Origin: a bacterium C-53
Lineage (GTDB): Bacteria > Bacillota > Clostridia > Lachnospirales > Lachnospiraceae
Assembly (NCBI GenBank): GCA_003612525.1
Contig: RAZD01000005.1
Coordinates: 1-64,000 of the forward strand
Length of the DNA: 64,000 nt
Direction: 5' to 3'
The notes under the pieces are model-generated. The model was not told the origin of the DNA. It searched no databases and saw only the letters and a program-made list of their open reading frames with translations. Both the position numbers and the translations under genes were made by a program. The stretch's first letter is position 1, and every line of letters begins with the position of its first letter. This document shows, piece by piece, positions 25,588 through 35,097 of this stretch.

Positions 25588-26855
25588 CAAGAATTTCGGT
25601 TGTAGTTCCTGTATATAATTGTGAAGAATATTTAGAGCAATGTATAAAGAGTGTGTTGAATCAGACTATAAAAGATTTAGAAATTATTTGTATTGATGAT
25701 GGTTCTATAGATTCTTCATTGCGTATTTTGCAGAAATTTGCGGCGGAAGATTCCAGAGTGGTATTGTTACAACAAGAGAATCAGGGGGCAGGAATTGCGC
25801 GGAATCGGGGAATGAGGATTGCACAAGGGAAATATCTGGCCTTTTTAGACGCTGACGACTATTATTTTGATAATAGTGCATTGGAAGCTATGTACGATGC
25901 CTGTGAAAACTTCAATGTATTACTATGTGCAAGCAGAAAGATTCGTAGAGTAAAAAGCAATGAACAGACGGATAATCTGGAAATATTTCCAATAGAAACA
26001 ATCAATAGAATCGTAAACTATAAAGATTTTCAGTCTGATTATTTTTATACGACGTATATATTTCAACGAGAAATGTTAATTGAAAATGAAATTTTTTTTC
26101 CGGATTATCGAAGGTATCAAGATCCTCCTTTTTTAGTAAGGGCGTCTTATACAGCGGAAACGTTTGTAGTATTAGATAACTGCTTGTATTGTTATAGGAT
26201 GCCTGATGTTATTACGCGTTTTAATATGCAAAAGGCAGTAGACTTATTAAAGGGAGTTATGGATAACTTGATTTTTGCTCAAAAGCATAGGTTAGATATT
26301 TTATTTCATAATACTGTAGACCGTTTGGAATATGAATATTCATCTATTATATTTGAAAGTATATCTTCTAATGATTTGGAGATTTTGAAACTTTTAATGA
26401 GGATAAATCAAATAGTTTGTGATGTTTATAATACACCTGACTATATTATAAAACCGCTTAGAAGGATATTGTTTTCTCAGGAACGATATGAGCAGGAATT
26501 ATTGTCCAAAATTAAAAAGGAGAAGCAAATTGCGTTATATGGGGCGGGAGAGCTTACAAAAGCATTTTTATGTTACTTAAGTAGCAAAAATATAGATATA
26601 TCAAAACATATTTCTAAGATTATTGTCTCAGATTTGAGAATAAGGGAGTCGCACTTAAATGGAGTACCTATTCTATCATTACAGGAATTTTTAAGGGGTG
26701 AGCCTGTTTTTGTACTGGTGACGACAGGGAAGAAGATTGCAGATGATATAGTAAGTAATTTGATAAAGAACAGATTTTCAAACTATGACGTAATTGATGA
26801 CGTATTTGGTGATATTTTATTATATAGTGAGTTGCGTAAGAATCGGTCACAATAA
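25584..26855 (+). CDS. GT2 glycosyltransferase with C-terminal Rossmann domain
   Basis: A 423-residue protein with the GT-A motifs RISVVVPVYNCEEYLEQC, IICIDDGSIDSS and AFLDADDYY. The C-terminal part from about residue 310 is the shared domain (QIALYGAGELTKAFLCYL, then VFVLVTTGKKIADDI). The gene overlaps its upstream paralog by four bases and is more AT-rich than it, so the pair is not a recent tandem copy. Donor sugar unknown. Confidence 0.85.
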   Translation: MTRISVVVPVYNCEEYLEQCIKSVLNQTIKDLEIICIDDGSIDSSLRILQKFAAEDSRVVLLQQENQGAGIARNRGMRIAQGKYLAFLDADDYYFDNSALEAMYDACENFNVLLCASRKIRRVKSNEQTDNLEIFPIETINRIVNYKDFQSDYFYTTYIFQREMLIENEIFFPDYRRYQDPPFLVRASYTAETFVVLDNCLYCYRMPDVITRFNMQKAVDLLKGVMDNLIFAQKHRLDILFHNTVDRLEYEYSSIIFESISSNDLEILKLLMRINQIVCDVYNTPDYIIKPLRRILFSQERYEQELLSKIKKEKQIALYGAGELTKAFLCYLSSKNIDISKHISKIIVSDLRIRESHLNGVPILSLQEFLRGEPVFVLVTTGKKIADDIVSNLIKNRFSNYDVIDDVFGDILLYSELRKNRSQ

Positions 26856-26879
26856 AATAATTTGAGGCATGGTCTAAAA

Positions 26880-28403
26880 ATGTTAGAAAAACAATTAATT
26901 AAAAAATTAAAAAAGGCGCCACACATTATTATTTACGGTGCAGGAATGGTAGGAGAGCTTGTATATAAACGTCTCGCATATTATGGTTTGACACATAAAA
27001 TTTTATGCTTTGCAGTAACCAACCAGCCTATGCAGTCTTCCTATCTTGGTATTCCTTTGCGCAGACTCGATGAATTGACAGTTTATAATCGAACGGCGGT
27101 TGTGGTAGTGGCTGCACTGCCAAAACTTCATGATGAAATGAGAGCGCTGCTGGTAAAGTATTCTTTCTATAATATAATTCTGACAAAATCCGTTTTATAT
27201 CAGAGTCTGTCCGGGAATTACATTCGGGAATTTCTGAAAAATAAAAAAGACGATAGAGAGCCGGTAGACGTGGTTTTGATGGCATCGGATAATAACAGTT
27301 CTTCCGGTGCTTTTCTTTGTATGGCGGATTTGGGATATGAACTGAACGCGCAGGGGGTAAGATGCAGGGTTATTCTTCCTGAGTATGGGGACGGAGAAAA
27401 AATTCTGATCGACAGAGGAATTGATTATACTTATGTTCCGTCAGAGCATTGGTGCATTTATAAAGATGACAGCAGAATTATCAAGATATTGAAGCTGAGT
27501 CAAAATCGCAAAGCAGTGAAAAGACTGCAAAAGTATTTTTGCAGGCATAATGTGCAGCTCATCCATAATAATACAACTTATACTTATGTGGGGGCAGTTG
27601 CGGCTGAACGTGAAAGGCTGCCGGTAGTATGGCATCTCAGGGAAAATATAGCGAACCAGAGTTATGACTTTATGCACCGTGAACAGGCGCTTAAGTGGAT
27701 CAATCATTCGAACCGGATTATTGTTATTTCAAATTATATGGCACGAAGCATCGGGGGAATTTGTGATCGGAAAGTAAAAATTATATATGACGGTGTAGAC
27801 ATTAAGAGGCACTATTTTCCAAGAACCATATTGGAAAATAAAGACCGGGTTACGATTACAATGGTTGGGACTATAATCGAACATAAACGGCAGGAGGAGT
27901 TATTACAGGCAGCCGTTATTTTAAAAAAGGAATGGCCGGTACAGTTTCAAATAAGATTTGTAGGAAAAGAGGAAGGAAGTTACATAAAAAAATTAAAAGG
28001 TATCATAGAGCGGTATCAGCTTCAGGATGTCGCATGCTTTCTGGGGAAACAGGATAAGGTGGAAGAATTTTACCGGATGGCAGATATTGCGGTTATGTGC
28101 TCGAAAGATGAGGCATTTGGACGCACAACTGTAGAGGCGCTGCTGGCAGGCTGCCTGGTTATAGGAGCCGATTCCGGCGCAACGGCAGAACTGATTCAGG
28201 ATGGCGCAACCGGCATGCTGTATCAGCCAGAGAATGCAAGAGATTTGGCGGCGCATATAATTCAGGCAGTAAAAGATCCGCAGGCAGCAAGGAGAATTGC
28301 AAAAGCTGGTCAGGAGCGTGCGAGAAAGATATATTCAAAAGAAAATAATGCAGACGAAGTAATAAAAGTTTATCAAAAAATATCAGGAAGAAAAATGGGT
28401 TAA
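26880..28403 (+). CDS. N-terminal Rossmann domain fused to GT4 glycosyltransferase
   Basis: A 507-residue protein. Here the shared domain is N-terminal (residues ~10-110: HIIIYGAGMVGELVYKRL, then AVVVVAALPKLHDEM). The GT4 domain follows from about 130, with NSSSGAFLCMADLGYEL, VWHLREN, a hinge VTITMVGTIIEHKRQEE, and the donor-site FGRTTVEALLAGCLVIG. An earlier in-frame TTG at 26,862 has no better ribosome site; the ATG at 26,880 is chosen. Confidence 0.82.
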   Translation: MLEKQLIKKLKKAPHIIIYGAGMVGELVYKRLAYYGLTHKILCFAVTNQPMQSSYLGIPLRRLDELTVYNRTAVVVVAALPKLHDEMRALLVKYSFYNIILTKSVLYQSLSGNYIREFLKNKKDDREPVDVVLMASDNNSSSGAFLCMADLGYELNAQGVRCRVILPEYGDGEKILIDRGIDYTYVPSEHWCIYKDDSRIIKILKLSQNRKAVKRLQKYFCRHNVQLIHNNTTYTYVGAVAAERERLPVVWHLRENIANQSYDFMHREQALKWINHSNRIIVISNYMARSIGGICDRKVKIIYDGVDIKRHYFPRTILENKDRVTITMVGTIIEHKRQEELLQAAVILKKEWPVQFQIRFVGKEEGSYIKKLKGIIERYQLQDVACFLGKQDKVEEFYRMADIAVMCSKDEAFGRTTVEALLAGCLVIGADSGATAELIQDGATGMLYQPENARDLAAHIIQAVKDPQAARRIAKAGQERARKIYSKENNADEVIKVYQKISGRKMG

Positions 28404-28410
28404 AAATCAT

Positions 28411-29568
28411 ATGAACGATCTTATATATGAATGTGCGAAAAGAGAATTAGACACTCTGCTTCATAAGCTAAAAGAATACAAACATTTATATATTTATAGC
28501 GCGGGAAACAGGGCAAAAGAAATAATACAGATGCGTAAGCTTGGCTTTCTGGATATAAACAGACCGGAATGTTTTCTTGTAACTGAAATGAAAGGAAACA
28601 GGGAGAGTGTTGATAACCCGCGGGAGATTGAAGGAATTCCGGTTTGTGTTTTAAATGAATACGTTCCGGAATATTTAACGGAAGATATGGCTGTGCTAGT
28701 GGTGGCAATGGAACATTACCATCATGCAATAGGAAAAAGTCTGGGGGATAGTATCTTTGAGAATGTTTTCTATTTATCGGATATTATGGAGCGTATTTTG
28801 GTAGCGGAATGTGTTGCTTTTTACTATCAAAGGGCAGGTATCCCGTTTTACATGACTGATATGAGTGTATCTGACCGAGGATTCGGGGACGGCAGGGCAT
28901 TGATGACTTACCGTGTTCAATGTGCGCAGGATATAAAGTTGGATGAAGAAAGGAAAGTTCGCAACTGGGTCACGCCTATACAGGCGGGAGCAGCGCTCAC
29001 TGATAAAAGAGTATGTGAAGTGACAGATGCAGATGGTGACAATATGTCGGAGAAGAATCCTTATTATAATGAAATGACTGGTCTATACTGGTTATGGAAA
29101 AATACGAATATTCCATTTTCCGGTATCTGTCATTACCGGCGTGAGTTTGAATCAGATGTTGTATTACAGCTGCTTCTGGATGGCCGCGTTGATGTGGCGC
29201 TTCCGATGCCGGCAATCGTATATCCGGATTTAAAAGGGTATTATAAGAACTGGGGAGTAGAAGCTTACTACAATGTGATGCTTGAGACTATACGAGAGAT
29301 GGAACCGGACTATTATGAGACAGCAGTGTGGTGCTCGGAACATGAAATCTTTTATCCGAATAATATTTTTATTGCAAGGCGCGACATTTTAGAGGATTAC
29401 TGCCAGTTTTCATTTCGAATACTGGATGAGGTTGAATACAGGATGGAGAAGCGGGATGGCGAGAAACAGAAGAGATGCTGGCTGTCAGAACATGTAACGA
29501 CTATATATTTTATGAAGCATTGCCGAGACTACAGGATTGTGTTTTCCAATCTGAAGAGGTATTGGTAA
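28411..29568 (+). CDS. Rossmann-DUF4422 capsule-type transferase
   Basis: A 385-residue protein. Residues ~20-130 are the shared domain in an altered form (LYIYSAGNRAKEIIQM, then MAVLVVAMEHYHHAI). From about 190 it is DUF4422: PIQAGAALTD, NMSEKNPYYNEMTGLYWLWKN, GICHYRREFE, and the terminal LSEHVTTIYFMKH. DUF4422 proteins occur in capsule loci and are thought to be glycosyltransferases. A paralog with the same plan lies two genes on at 30,892. Confidence 0.8.
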   Translation: MNDLIYECAKRELDTLLHKLKEYKHLYIYSAGNRAKEIIQMRKLGFLDINRPECFLVTEMKGNRESVDNPREIEGIPVCVLNEYVPEYLTEDMAVLVVAMEHYHHAIGKSLGDSIFENVFYLSDIMERILVAECVAFYYQRAGIPFYMTDMSVSDRGFGDGRALMTYRVQCAQDIKLDEERKVRNWVTPIQAGAALTDKRVCEVTDADGDNMSEKNPYYNEMTGLYWLWKNTNIPFSGICHYRREFESDVVLQLLLDGRVDVALPMPAIVYPDLKGYYKNWGVEAYYNVMLETIREMEPDYYETAVWCSEHEIFYPNNIFIARRDILEDYCQFSFRILDEVEYRMEKRDGEKQKRCWLSEHVTTIYFMKHCRDYRIVFSNLKRYW

Positions 29569-29667
29569 GCGCAGTGACAAGGGGACAGCGGTACTGTCTG
29601 TGTTTAAATTATAGTCGAGTTTGGTGAAGTCTTAAGATGGGTTACAGAATACAGGAGAGGATGCAGA

Positions 29668-30888
29668 GTGAAATTAATATTATTTGGAGCAGGATATTGG
29701 GGAAACCGGGCGCTTTCTTATTTTGGAGAAGATAATGTATATTGTTTTTGCGACAATATGGTAAAGGCAGAGGAACAGAAAGAATCAGCCGGAAAAAAAG
29801 TAATATCTTTTCAGACGCTTCTGAAAATATGGAGAGACTATATTGTTGTGGTGAGTGTAGGCAGCGATTATATGGCGGAAATATGTACGCAGCTGGATGA
29901 AGCGGGAATTGAAGACTACTTTGACTATACAGTATTAGCCGAGACTATAATTTGTGCAGATGAATTTATAGAAAAACTACAGACAGAAGAAGGACGTGTC
30001 AGGGTTTTTAAAGAGTATTACAGAGAGCTTGCAAATAGGTCAAAAAGTCAATTTGAATATTTAAAACATCTCGTAGATATAACAACATTAAAAGCGGAAA
30101 CAGGCGCTTTAAGATCGGAACAATTAGGTATATTGGAGTTTGTAAGCGAATTTCTGGATTTTATAGCGGAATTAGACATCAAGCCTTTTTTGACATTTGG
30201 AAATTTGATTGGCGCTTACAGGCACAAAGGTTTTGTTCCCTGGGATGATGACTGGGATTTTGGCATCATTCGAAGTGACTACAATAAACTTATGGAGTTT
30301 GCAAAGCTCCATTGTGAGGTTGGTACGCGCTGTGATTATACCTGGTACAGTAATTCGGGAGAATGTGTGAGCTGGTATGATATTTTTCAGGTATATCCGG
30401 ATAAATATATTTTCGATATCAGATCTGCAATGGTTTATGTTTATAAGAGTACATATGGAAGCATATATAAGCCGGGCATAGATTTTTGGATTTTTGATTT
30501 TTACAGTGATTCGTATGATATAGCTGATCATATGGAATGGCTGAAAAAAGTAAATAATAAAGTAGACAGTATTGAAAATGAAATTGAAAAAGTAAACTAT
30601 TTAAAAAGTGAACGGGAGAAGAATTCTAAGATTTCTCTTGAAATGACAAACAATCTTTTCCCGGGCATAGATGATAATGCGGGGTATCCGGGATTAAAGA
30701 ATGTAAACAGATGGATGCCTGCAAAGGAAATATATCCTTTAAGAAAAGCTCCGTATGAAAATATGGAGTTTTGGGTGCCGAAGAATATGCAAGCCATGCT
30801 TGAGTTTCAATACCCGGATTACATGGGATTTCCATATGATTTGGGATTTCCGAAGCATGAAAGGGCATGGGGAAATCAGAGGAGGTAA
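29668..30888 (+). CDS. Rossmann-LicD fusion phosphotransferase
   Basis: A protein of 406 residues starting at GTG after AGGAGAGG. Residues 1-95 are the shared domain (MKLILFGAGYWGNRAL, then YIVVVSVGSDYMAEI). From about 150 it is LicD: LTFGNLIGAYRHKGFVPWDDDWDFGI carries the nucleotidyltransferase-fold acidic motif. LicD moves phosphocholine from CDP-choline onto glycans. No choline kinase is present, while the locus makes a different CDP-linked donor (diphosphoramidate). LicD is therefore a reasonable candidate for the phosphoramidate transferase, which is inference. Confidence 0.82.
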   Translation: MKLILFGAGYWGNRALSYFGEDNVYCFCDNMVKAEEQKESAGKKVISFQTLLKIWRDYIVVVSVGSDYMAEICTQLDEAGIEDYFDYTVLAETIICADEFIEKLQTEEGRVRVFKEYYRELANRSKSQFEYLKHLVDITTLKAETGALRSEQLGILEFVSEFLDFIAELDIKPFLTFGNLIGAYRHKGFVPWDDDWDFGIIRSDYNKLMEFAKLHCEVGTRCDYTWYSNSGECVSWYDIFQVYPDKYIFDIRSAMVYVYKSTYGSIYKPGIDFWIFDFYSDSYDIADHMEWLKKVNNKVDSIENEIEKVNYLKSEREKNSKISLEMTNNLFPGIDDNAGYPGLKNVNRWMPAKEIYPLRKAPYENMEFWVPKNMQAMLEFQYPDYMGFPYDLGFPKHERAWGNQRR

Positions 30889-30891
30889 ATT

Positions 30892-31974
30892 ATGGTACAT
30901 TCTCCCTTCTGTATCTATGGTGCGGGAATTGTGGCGACAAGTATATATACGGCTTTAAAAATGCATTATATGCGGATTCCGGAATGCTTTCTTGTATCTT
31001 CACCGGAAGGGAATCCTTCTGAAATTGACGGACTTTTGGTGAAGACAATTGACGAATATTCCGTGAAAGATGCAGAAATGCGCTATTTAATTGCTGTCCC
31101 GGAAGTGCATCATCCGTCAGTTGAAGATGCATTGCTGCAACGGGGCGTTTCACAGGAACAGATTATTTTTGTAGGAAATCGTCTGGAGAATCAGTTATTA
31201 GAGAATTATTACAGGGATCTTCCTGATTTTGAAACAGCGGATCAGCTGCTAAGACGTATTGAGGAAGGAAATGAAAGCGCAGATACGGAAATCAAAGTCT
31301 TTCAGGCAAAGTGTCATGTAGATCGTACTTTGCAGTATGAAGAATCTATACCGGACTATGTATGCCCGATACAGGTCGGTGCATCCCTGACTGATCAGAA
31401 GATAGAGCCGCTGAGAGATGATCAGGGGCCAAACATTTCTGATAAAAATCGTAATTACAGTGAGTTGACGGCAATGTACTATGCATGGAAGAACTGTCAG
31501 GCGGCTTACAAGGGCCTGTGCCATTATCGGCGTATATTCGAATTAAGCGATATAGAATTACACAAGCTTATTAATCAGGGACATGCAGATGTAATACTAC
31601 CTTATCCATCTGTTTATTATCCTAATATAGACTGTGAACATTCCCGTTATGTTTCTGAGGATGACTGGGAAGCTATGCTTCAGGCTTTAAAAGAAACTGC
31701 GCCGGAATATTATGAAGCCTATCTGTCTTCTCTTTCAAAAGAATTGTATTTTTATAATTTCAATATGCTTATTGCGAAGAGAGCAGTATTTGATGACTAT
31801 TGTGAGTTTATGTTTTCTGTTTTAGAGCGGACGGAAGAGCTGACGAGTCCGAAGGGCCGGGAGCGTGCGGACCGTTTTGCAGGTTACCTGGGTGAGAATC
31901 TGACGACAATTTATTTTCGAAAGAACAGAGAGAATCTGAATCTCGTACATACAGGAAAAGTATGGTTGATATAG
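30892..31974 (+). CDS. Rossmann-DUF4422 capsule-type transferase (paralog)
   Basis: A 360-residue protein with the shared domain at residues ~4-105 (FCIYGAGIVATSIYTAL, then RYLIAVPEVHHPSVEDAL) and DUF4422 after about 150: PIQVGASLTDQK, NISDKNRNYSELTAMYYAWKN, GLCHYRRIFE and LGENLTTIYFRKN. It is a clear paralog of the 28,411 gene, down to the domain order, but diverged along its length. GGAGG precedes the ATG. Confidence 0.8.
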   Translation: MVHSPFCIYGAGIVATSIYTALKMHYMRIPECFLVSSPEGNPSEIDGLLVKTIDEYSVKDAEMRYLIAVPEVHHPSVEDALLQRGVSQEQIIFVGNRLENQLLENYYRDLPDFETADQLLRRIEEGNESADTEIKVFQAKCHVDRTLQYEESIPDYVCPIQVGASLTDQKIEPLRDDQGPNISDKNRNYSELTAMYYAWKNCQAAYKGLCHYRRIFELSDIELHKLINQGHADVILPYPSVYYPNIDCEHSRYVSEDDWEAMLQALKETAPEYYEAYLSSLSKELYFYNFNMLIAKRAVFDDYCEFMFSVLERTEELTSPKGRERADRFAGYLGENLTTIYFRKNRENLNLVHTGKVWLI

Positions 31975-32005
31975 TTTATATATATTATTAAATAAGGAGC
32001 GGAAA

Positions 32006-33031
32006 ATGGGCACTTATCAACAACAATTACAGAATTATATACGGCAGGATATACCCTGGAGAAAATTGGCGGGCGCATCTATTATGATATCAGGCGCTGC
32101 CGGCATGATTGGAAAATGTATGGTTGATCTGCTGATGCATCTGGAAAATACTCCGGTTCATGTGATTGCATTAAGCAGAAATGCAGACCAGGCCAAAGAA
32201 CGATTCGCAGAATATTGGGAGTGTGATCATTTTCGATATATTTCCTGTGATGTGAATGAACCGATACCAGAGTGCGGTCCGGCAGACTATATCATTCACG
32301 CGGCGAGCAATACACATCCGTTACAGTATTCAAAGGATTCGATTGGTACGGTTACAGCAAATATTGTGGGTACAAAAAATCTGTTGGATTATGCATCAAC
32401 GCATAAGACAAAGCGTTTCTGCTTTCTGTCGTCTGTGGAGATCTATGGAGAAAACCGTGGTGATGTGGAACGGTTTGACGAGGAATACCTGGGTTATATT
32501 AACTGCAATACACTGAGGGCAGGATACCCGGAGAGCAAAAGGGCAGGAGAAACGCTCTGCAATGCTTATAATCAGACGTATCATTTAGATTATGTGATTC
32601 CGAGGCTTAGCAGGGTGTACGGTCCGACTATGCTGCTTTCCGACTCAAAAGCGATTGCGCAGTTTATGAAAAAAGCAGCGGCAGGAGAGGATATTATTCT
32701 GAAAAGTGCAGGCAGCCAGCTCTATTCTTATACCTATGTGTTAGACGCGGCAGCAGGTATTTTTACGGTATTGTTAGACGGAGAATGTGGGAAGGCGTAC
32801 AATATATCGGATATGGAGTCGGAAGTAACATTGCGACAAATTACCGAATGGCTGGCACAGGATAATGGAACGAATGTAGTCTATGAGATACCGGATGCGG
32901 CAGAGCAGGCTGGTTACTCGACGGCGACGAAAGCGTTGCTGGATACGGCGGAAATCATGAAACTTGGCTGGAAACCGCAGATACATATGAGAGAAGGGCT
33001 GCGAACTACGGTTGACAGCTTAAAAAGATAA
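32006..33031 (+). CDS. NAD-dependent epimerase/dehydratase (extended SDR)
   Basis: A 341-residue sugar-nucleotide enzyme with ISGAAGMIGKCMVDLL (NAD loop GxxGxxG), the catalytic Ser in CFLSSVEIYGE and the YxxxK pair in YPESKRAGE. Such enzymes epimerise, dehydrate or reduce nucleotide sugars. It is the last gene of the glycan set on this side and lacks the fused Rossmann domain of its neighbours. Specific substrate not readable. Confidence 0.85.
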   Translation: MGTYQQQLQNYIRQDIPWRKLAGASIMISGAAGMIGKCMVDLLMHLENTPVHVIALSRNADQAKERFAEYWECDHFRYISCDVNEPIPECGPADYIIHAASNTHPLQYSKDSIGTVTANIVGTKNLLDYASTHKTKRFCFLSSVEIYGENRGDVERFDEEYLGYINCNTLRAGYPESKRAGETLCNAYNQTYHLDYVIPRLSRVYGPTMLLSDSKAIAQFMKKAAAGEDIILKSAGSQLYSYTYVLDAAAGIFTVLLDGECGKAYNISDMESEVTLRQITEWLAQDNGTNVVYEIPDAAEQAGYSTATKALLDTAEIMKLGWKPQIHMREGLRTTVDSLKR

Positions 33032-33114
33032 GAAAGTGGTTGCAGAAAGAAGCGGTTGCGTGTAAAATACAACCAAATATTTGTTGTATTCCATTCATGC
33101 GGGGAGGAAGCGCA

Positions 33115-34806
33115 ATGGCAAGAACAGTGGCAATCGGTGTGCAGGATTTTGAGACGCTTATTGAGCGGAATTGCTTTTATGTCGATAAGACGCATTTTAT
33201 AAAAGAGTGGTGGGACAGTGAGGATGCCGTAACATTGATAACCCGTCCGCGCCGTTTTGGGAAGACGCTTACAATAAGCATGACGGAGCGGTTCTTTTCG
33301 GTAAAATATGCCGGACAGGGGAAACTGTTTGAGGGACTTAAGATCTGGGAGAGCCGGAAGTACCGCGATTTACAGGGTGTGTATCCGGTAATCAGCCTGT
33401 CATTTGCGAATATCAAGGAAGCAGACTATGAGTCGGTGAAGCAGAAAATAAATGAGATGCTTACGGAACTGTATGAAAAGAACAGCTTTTTGAAAAGCAG
33501 CGGTCTGCTGGGAGAGAAAGAAGTCGAGTATTTTAATCGTGTATCAAAGGATATGGATGATGTCACGGCGTCGTTGACATTGCACCGTTTGTCGGATTAC
33601 CTAAGCCGGTATTATGGGAAAAAGGTAATTCTTTTGTTAGATGAATATGATACGCCGATGCAGGAAGCATATGTGCATGGGTACTGGGATAGACTGGTAA
33701 TCTATACAAGAAATCTGTTTAATGCCGCCTTTAAGACGAATCCGTATCTGGAGCGGGCGATCATGACCGGAATCACAAGGGTAAGTAAGGAAAGCATTTT
33801 CTCGGATTTGAATAATCTAAAAGTGGTAACAACAACATCAGGGGAGTATGCGGATGTGTTTGGCTTTACGGAGCCGGAAGTGTTTTCGGCGATGGAAGAA
33901 TATGGATATACGCAGAAGGATGAAGTCAGGAGATGGTATGACGGCTTTACGTTTGGCGGGATAAGGGATATTTATAATCCGTGGTCTATTCTGAATTTTC
34001 TGGATACCGGAAAGTTTGCTGCATACTGGGCGAATACAAGCTCCAATAATCTGGTCGGAAAATTAATACGCGGGGGAAGTGTGGAAATAAAGCAGACGTT
34101 TGAGTGTCTGTTAAATGGGAAATCGATTTGTTCAGAAATCGATGAGCAGATTGCTTACAACCAGTTGGATGGTAATGAGAACGCGATATGGAGTCTGCTG
34201 CTTGCAAGCGGTTATCTGAAAGTATTGTCGGTGGATAATGTTTTGTTGATATCCGGTTGGGGTGAAGCACAGTATGAACTTGCGTTGACAAATTATGAAG
34301 TGAGTCGAATGTTTGCTTCTATGGTACGCGGATGGTTTAGCGGATGTGTCAAGGGAAGTTACAATGGCTTTATAAAGGCGTTGTTAAATGATGACCGGAA
34401 GCTGATGAATATATATATGAATAAAGTCGCGCTTGATACAATCAGTTATTTTGACAGCGGCAAGAGGCCATCAGGGAGCGAACCGGAACGTTTCTATCAT
34501 GGTTTTGTTCTGGGGCTGCTCGTGGAAATGAATGATACGTATACGGTAACTTCCAACCGGGAGAGTGGTTACGGGAGATATGATATTATGCTGGAGCCGC
34601 GCCGCAAAGAAGATAAGGCAATTATAATAGAATTCAAGGTTTATGATGCGGATGAGGAGGAGACGTTGGAAGATACGGCTGCGTCGGCGCTTAAACAGAT
34701 CGAGGACAGGCAGTATGCGCAGATGCTGATTCATAAAGGAGTACCGGAAGAAAACATACGGAAGTATGGATTTGCTTTTCAGGGAAAGAAAGTTTTGATA
34801 CGATAA
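33115..34806 (+). CDS. AAA-ATPase-like / PD-(D/E)XK nuclease-superfamily protein
   Basis: A 563-residue protein of the family with N-terminal AAA-ATPase-like (PF09820-type) and C-terminal PDDEXK_9-type domains. RNCFYVDKTHFIKEWW is the family opening, TRPRRFGKTL is its P-loop-like segment, LLLDEYDTPMQEA is Walker B, and the C-terminus has GYGRYDIMLEP then IIIEFKVY (D...ExK nuclease core). These proteins are common in several copies in gut anaerobes and their job is unknown; a toxin or defence role is possible. ATG 33,115 follows GGGGAGG. Confidence 0.8.
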   Translation: MARTVAIGVQDFETLIERNCFYVDKTHFIKEWWDSEDAVTLITRPRRFGKTLTISMTERFFSVKYAGQGKLFEGLKIWESRKYRDLQGVYPVISLSFANIKEADYESVKQKINEMLTELYEKNSFLKSSGLLGEKEVEYFNRVSKDMDDVTASLTLHRLSDYLSRYYGKKVILLLDEYDTPMQEAYVHGYWDRLVIYTRNLFNAAFKTNPYLERAIMTGITRVSKESIFSDLNNLKVVTTTSGEYADVFGFTEPEVFSAMEEYGYTQKDEVRRWYDGFTFGGIRDIYNPWSILNFLDTGKFAAYWANTSSNNLVGKLIRGGSVEIKQTFECLLNGKSICSEIDEQIAYNQLDGNENAIWSLLLASGYLKVLSVDNVLLISGWGEAQYELALTNYEVSRMFASMVRGWFSGCVKGSYNGFIKALLNDDRKLMNIYMNKVALDTISYFDSGKRPSGSEPERFYHGFVLGLLVEMNDTYTVTSNRESGYGRYDIMLEPRRKEDKAIIIEFKVYDADEEETLEDTAASALKQIEDRQYAQMLIHKGVPEENIRKYGFAFQGKKVLIR

Positions 34807-34827
34807 GCCTGATTTTCGGATATTCCA

Positions 34828-34856
34828 TTGACAAATCCTTTTCAATGTCCTAAGAT
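34828..34856 (+). promoter_or_regulatory. Sigma-A promoter of the T-box/proS unit
   Basis: TTGACA at 34,828-34,833, a 17-base spacer and TAAGAT at 34,851-34,856. The predicted start near 34,863 coincides with the start of the T-box leader. Confidence 0.75.
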
Positions 34857-34862
34857 TAAAAC

Positions 34863-35096
34863 AATCGGCGTGGAAGAGAACCAGTATGTGAGACACCGCA
34901 TCACAGAGAGGGAATGGATGGTGGAAATTCCCATGCAGGATTTGCAGAACCTATCTTGGAGCCATGCATGAAAGTGCACGTAGAACCGGCGTTAACGGTG
35001 TATGAGAGAATCCGGAAGATTTCGGATTAATAAGGGTGGTACCGCCGAGCTTTCGGTCCCTTAGCAGCAGTGTGGGGGATTCGGGAGCTTTTTATA
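34863..35096 (+). promoter_or_regulatory. T-box leader, probable proline specifier
   Basis: The conserved T-box core AAGGGTGGTACCGCC lies at 35,032-35,046, preceded by a long structured Stem I region and followed by CGAGCTTTCGGTCCC and a terminator-like GGGGGATTCGGGAGC with a T run ending near 35,095. In the Stem I 3' strand, GAACCTATC at 34,947-34,955 offers CCU (proline) followed by A as the specifier codon, matching proS downstream. Uncharged tRNA-Pro would stabilise the antiterminator. Unusually, a membrane-protein gene lies between this leader and proS. Confidence 0.85.
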
Positions 35097-35097
35097 T
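35066..35097 (+). terminator. T-box-regulated terminator 3' arm
   Basis: GGGGGATTCGGGAGC followed by TTTTTAT. The 3' arm can pair with GCTTTCGGTCCC upstream as the competing terminator of the T-box. Confidence 0.55.
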
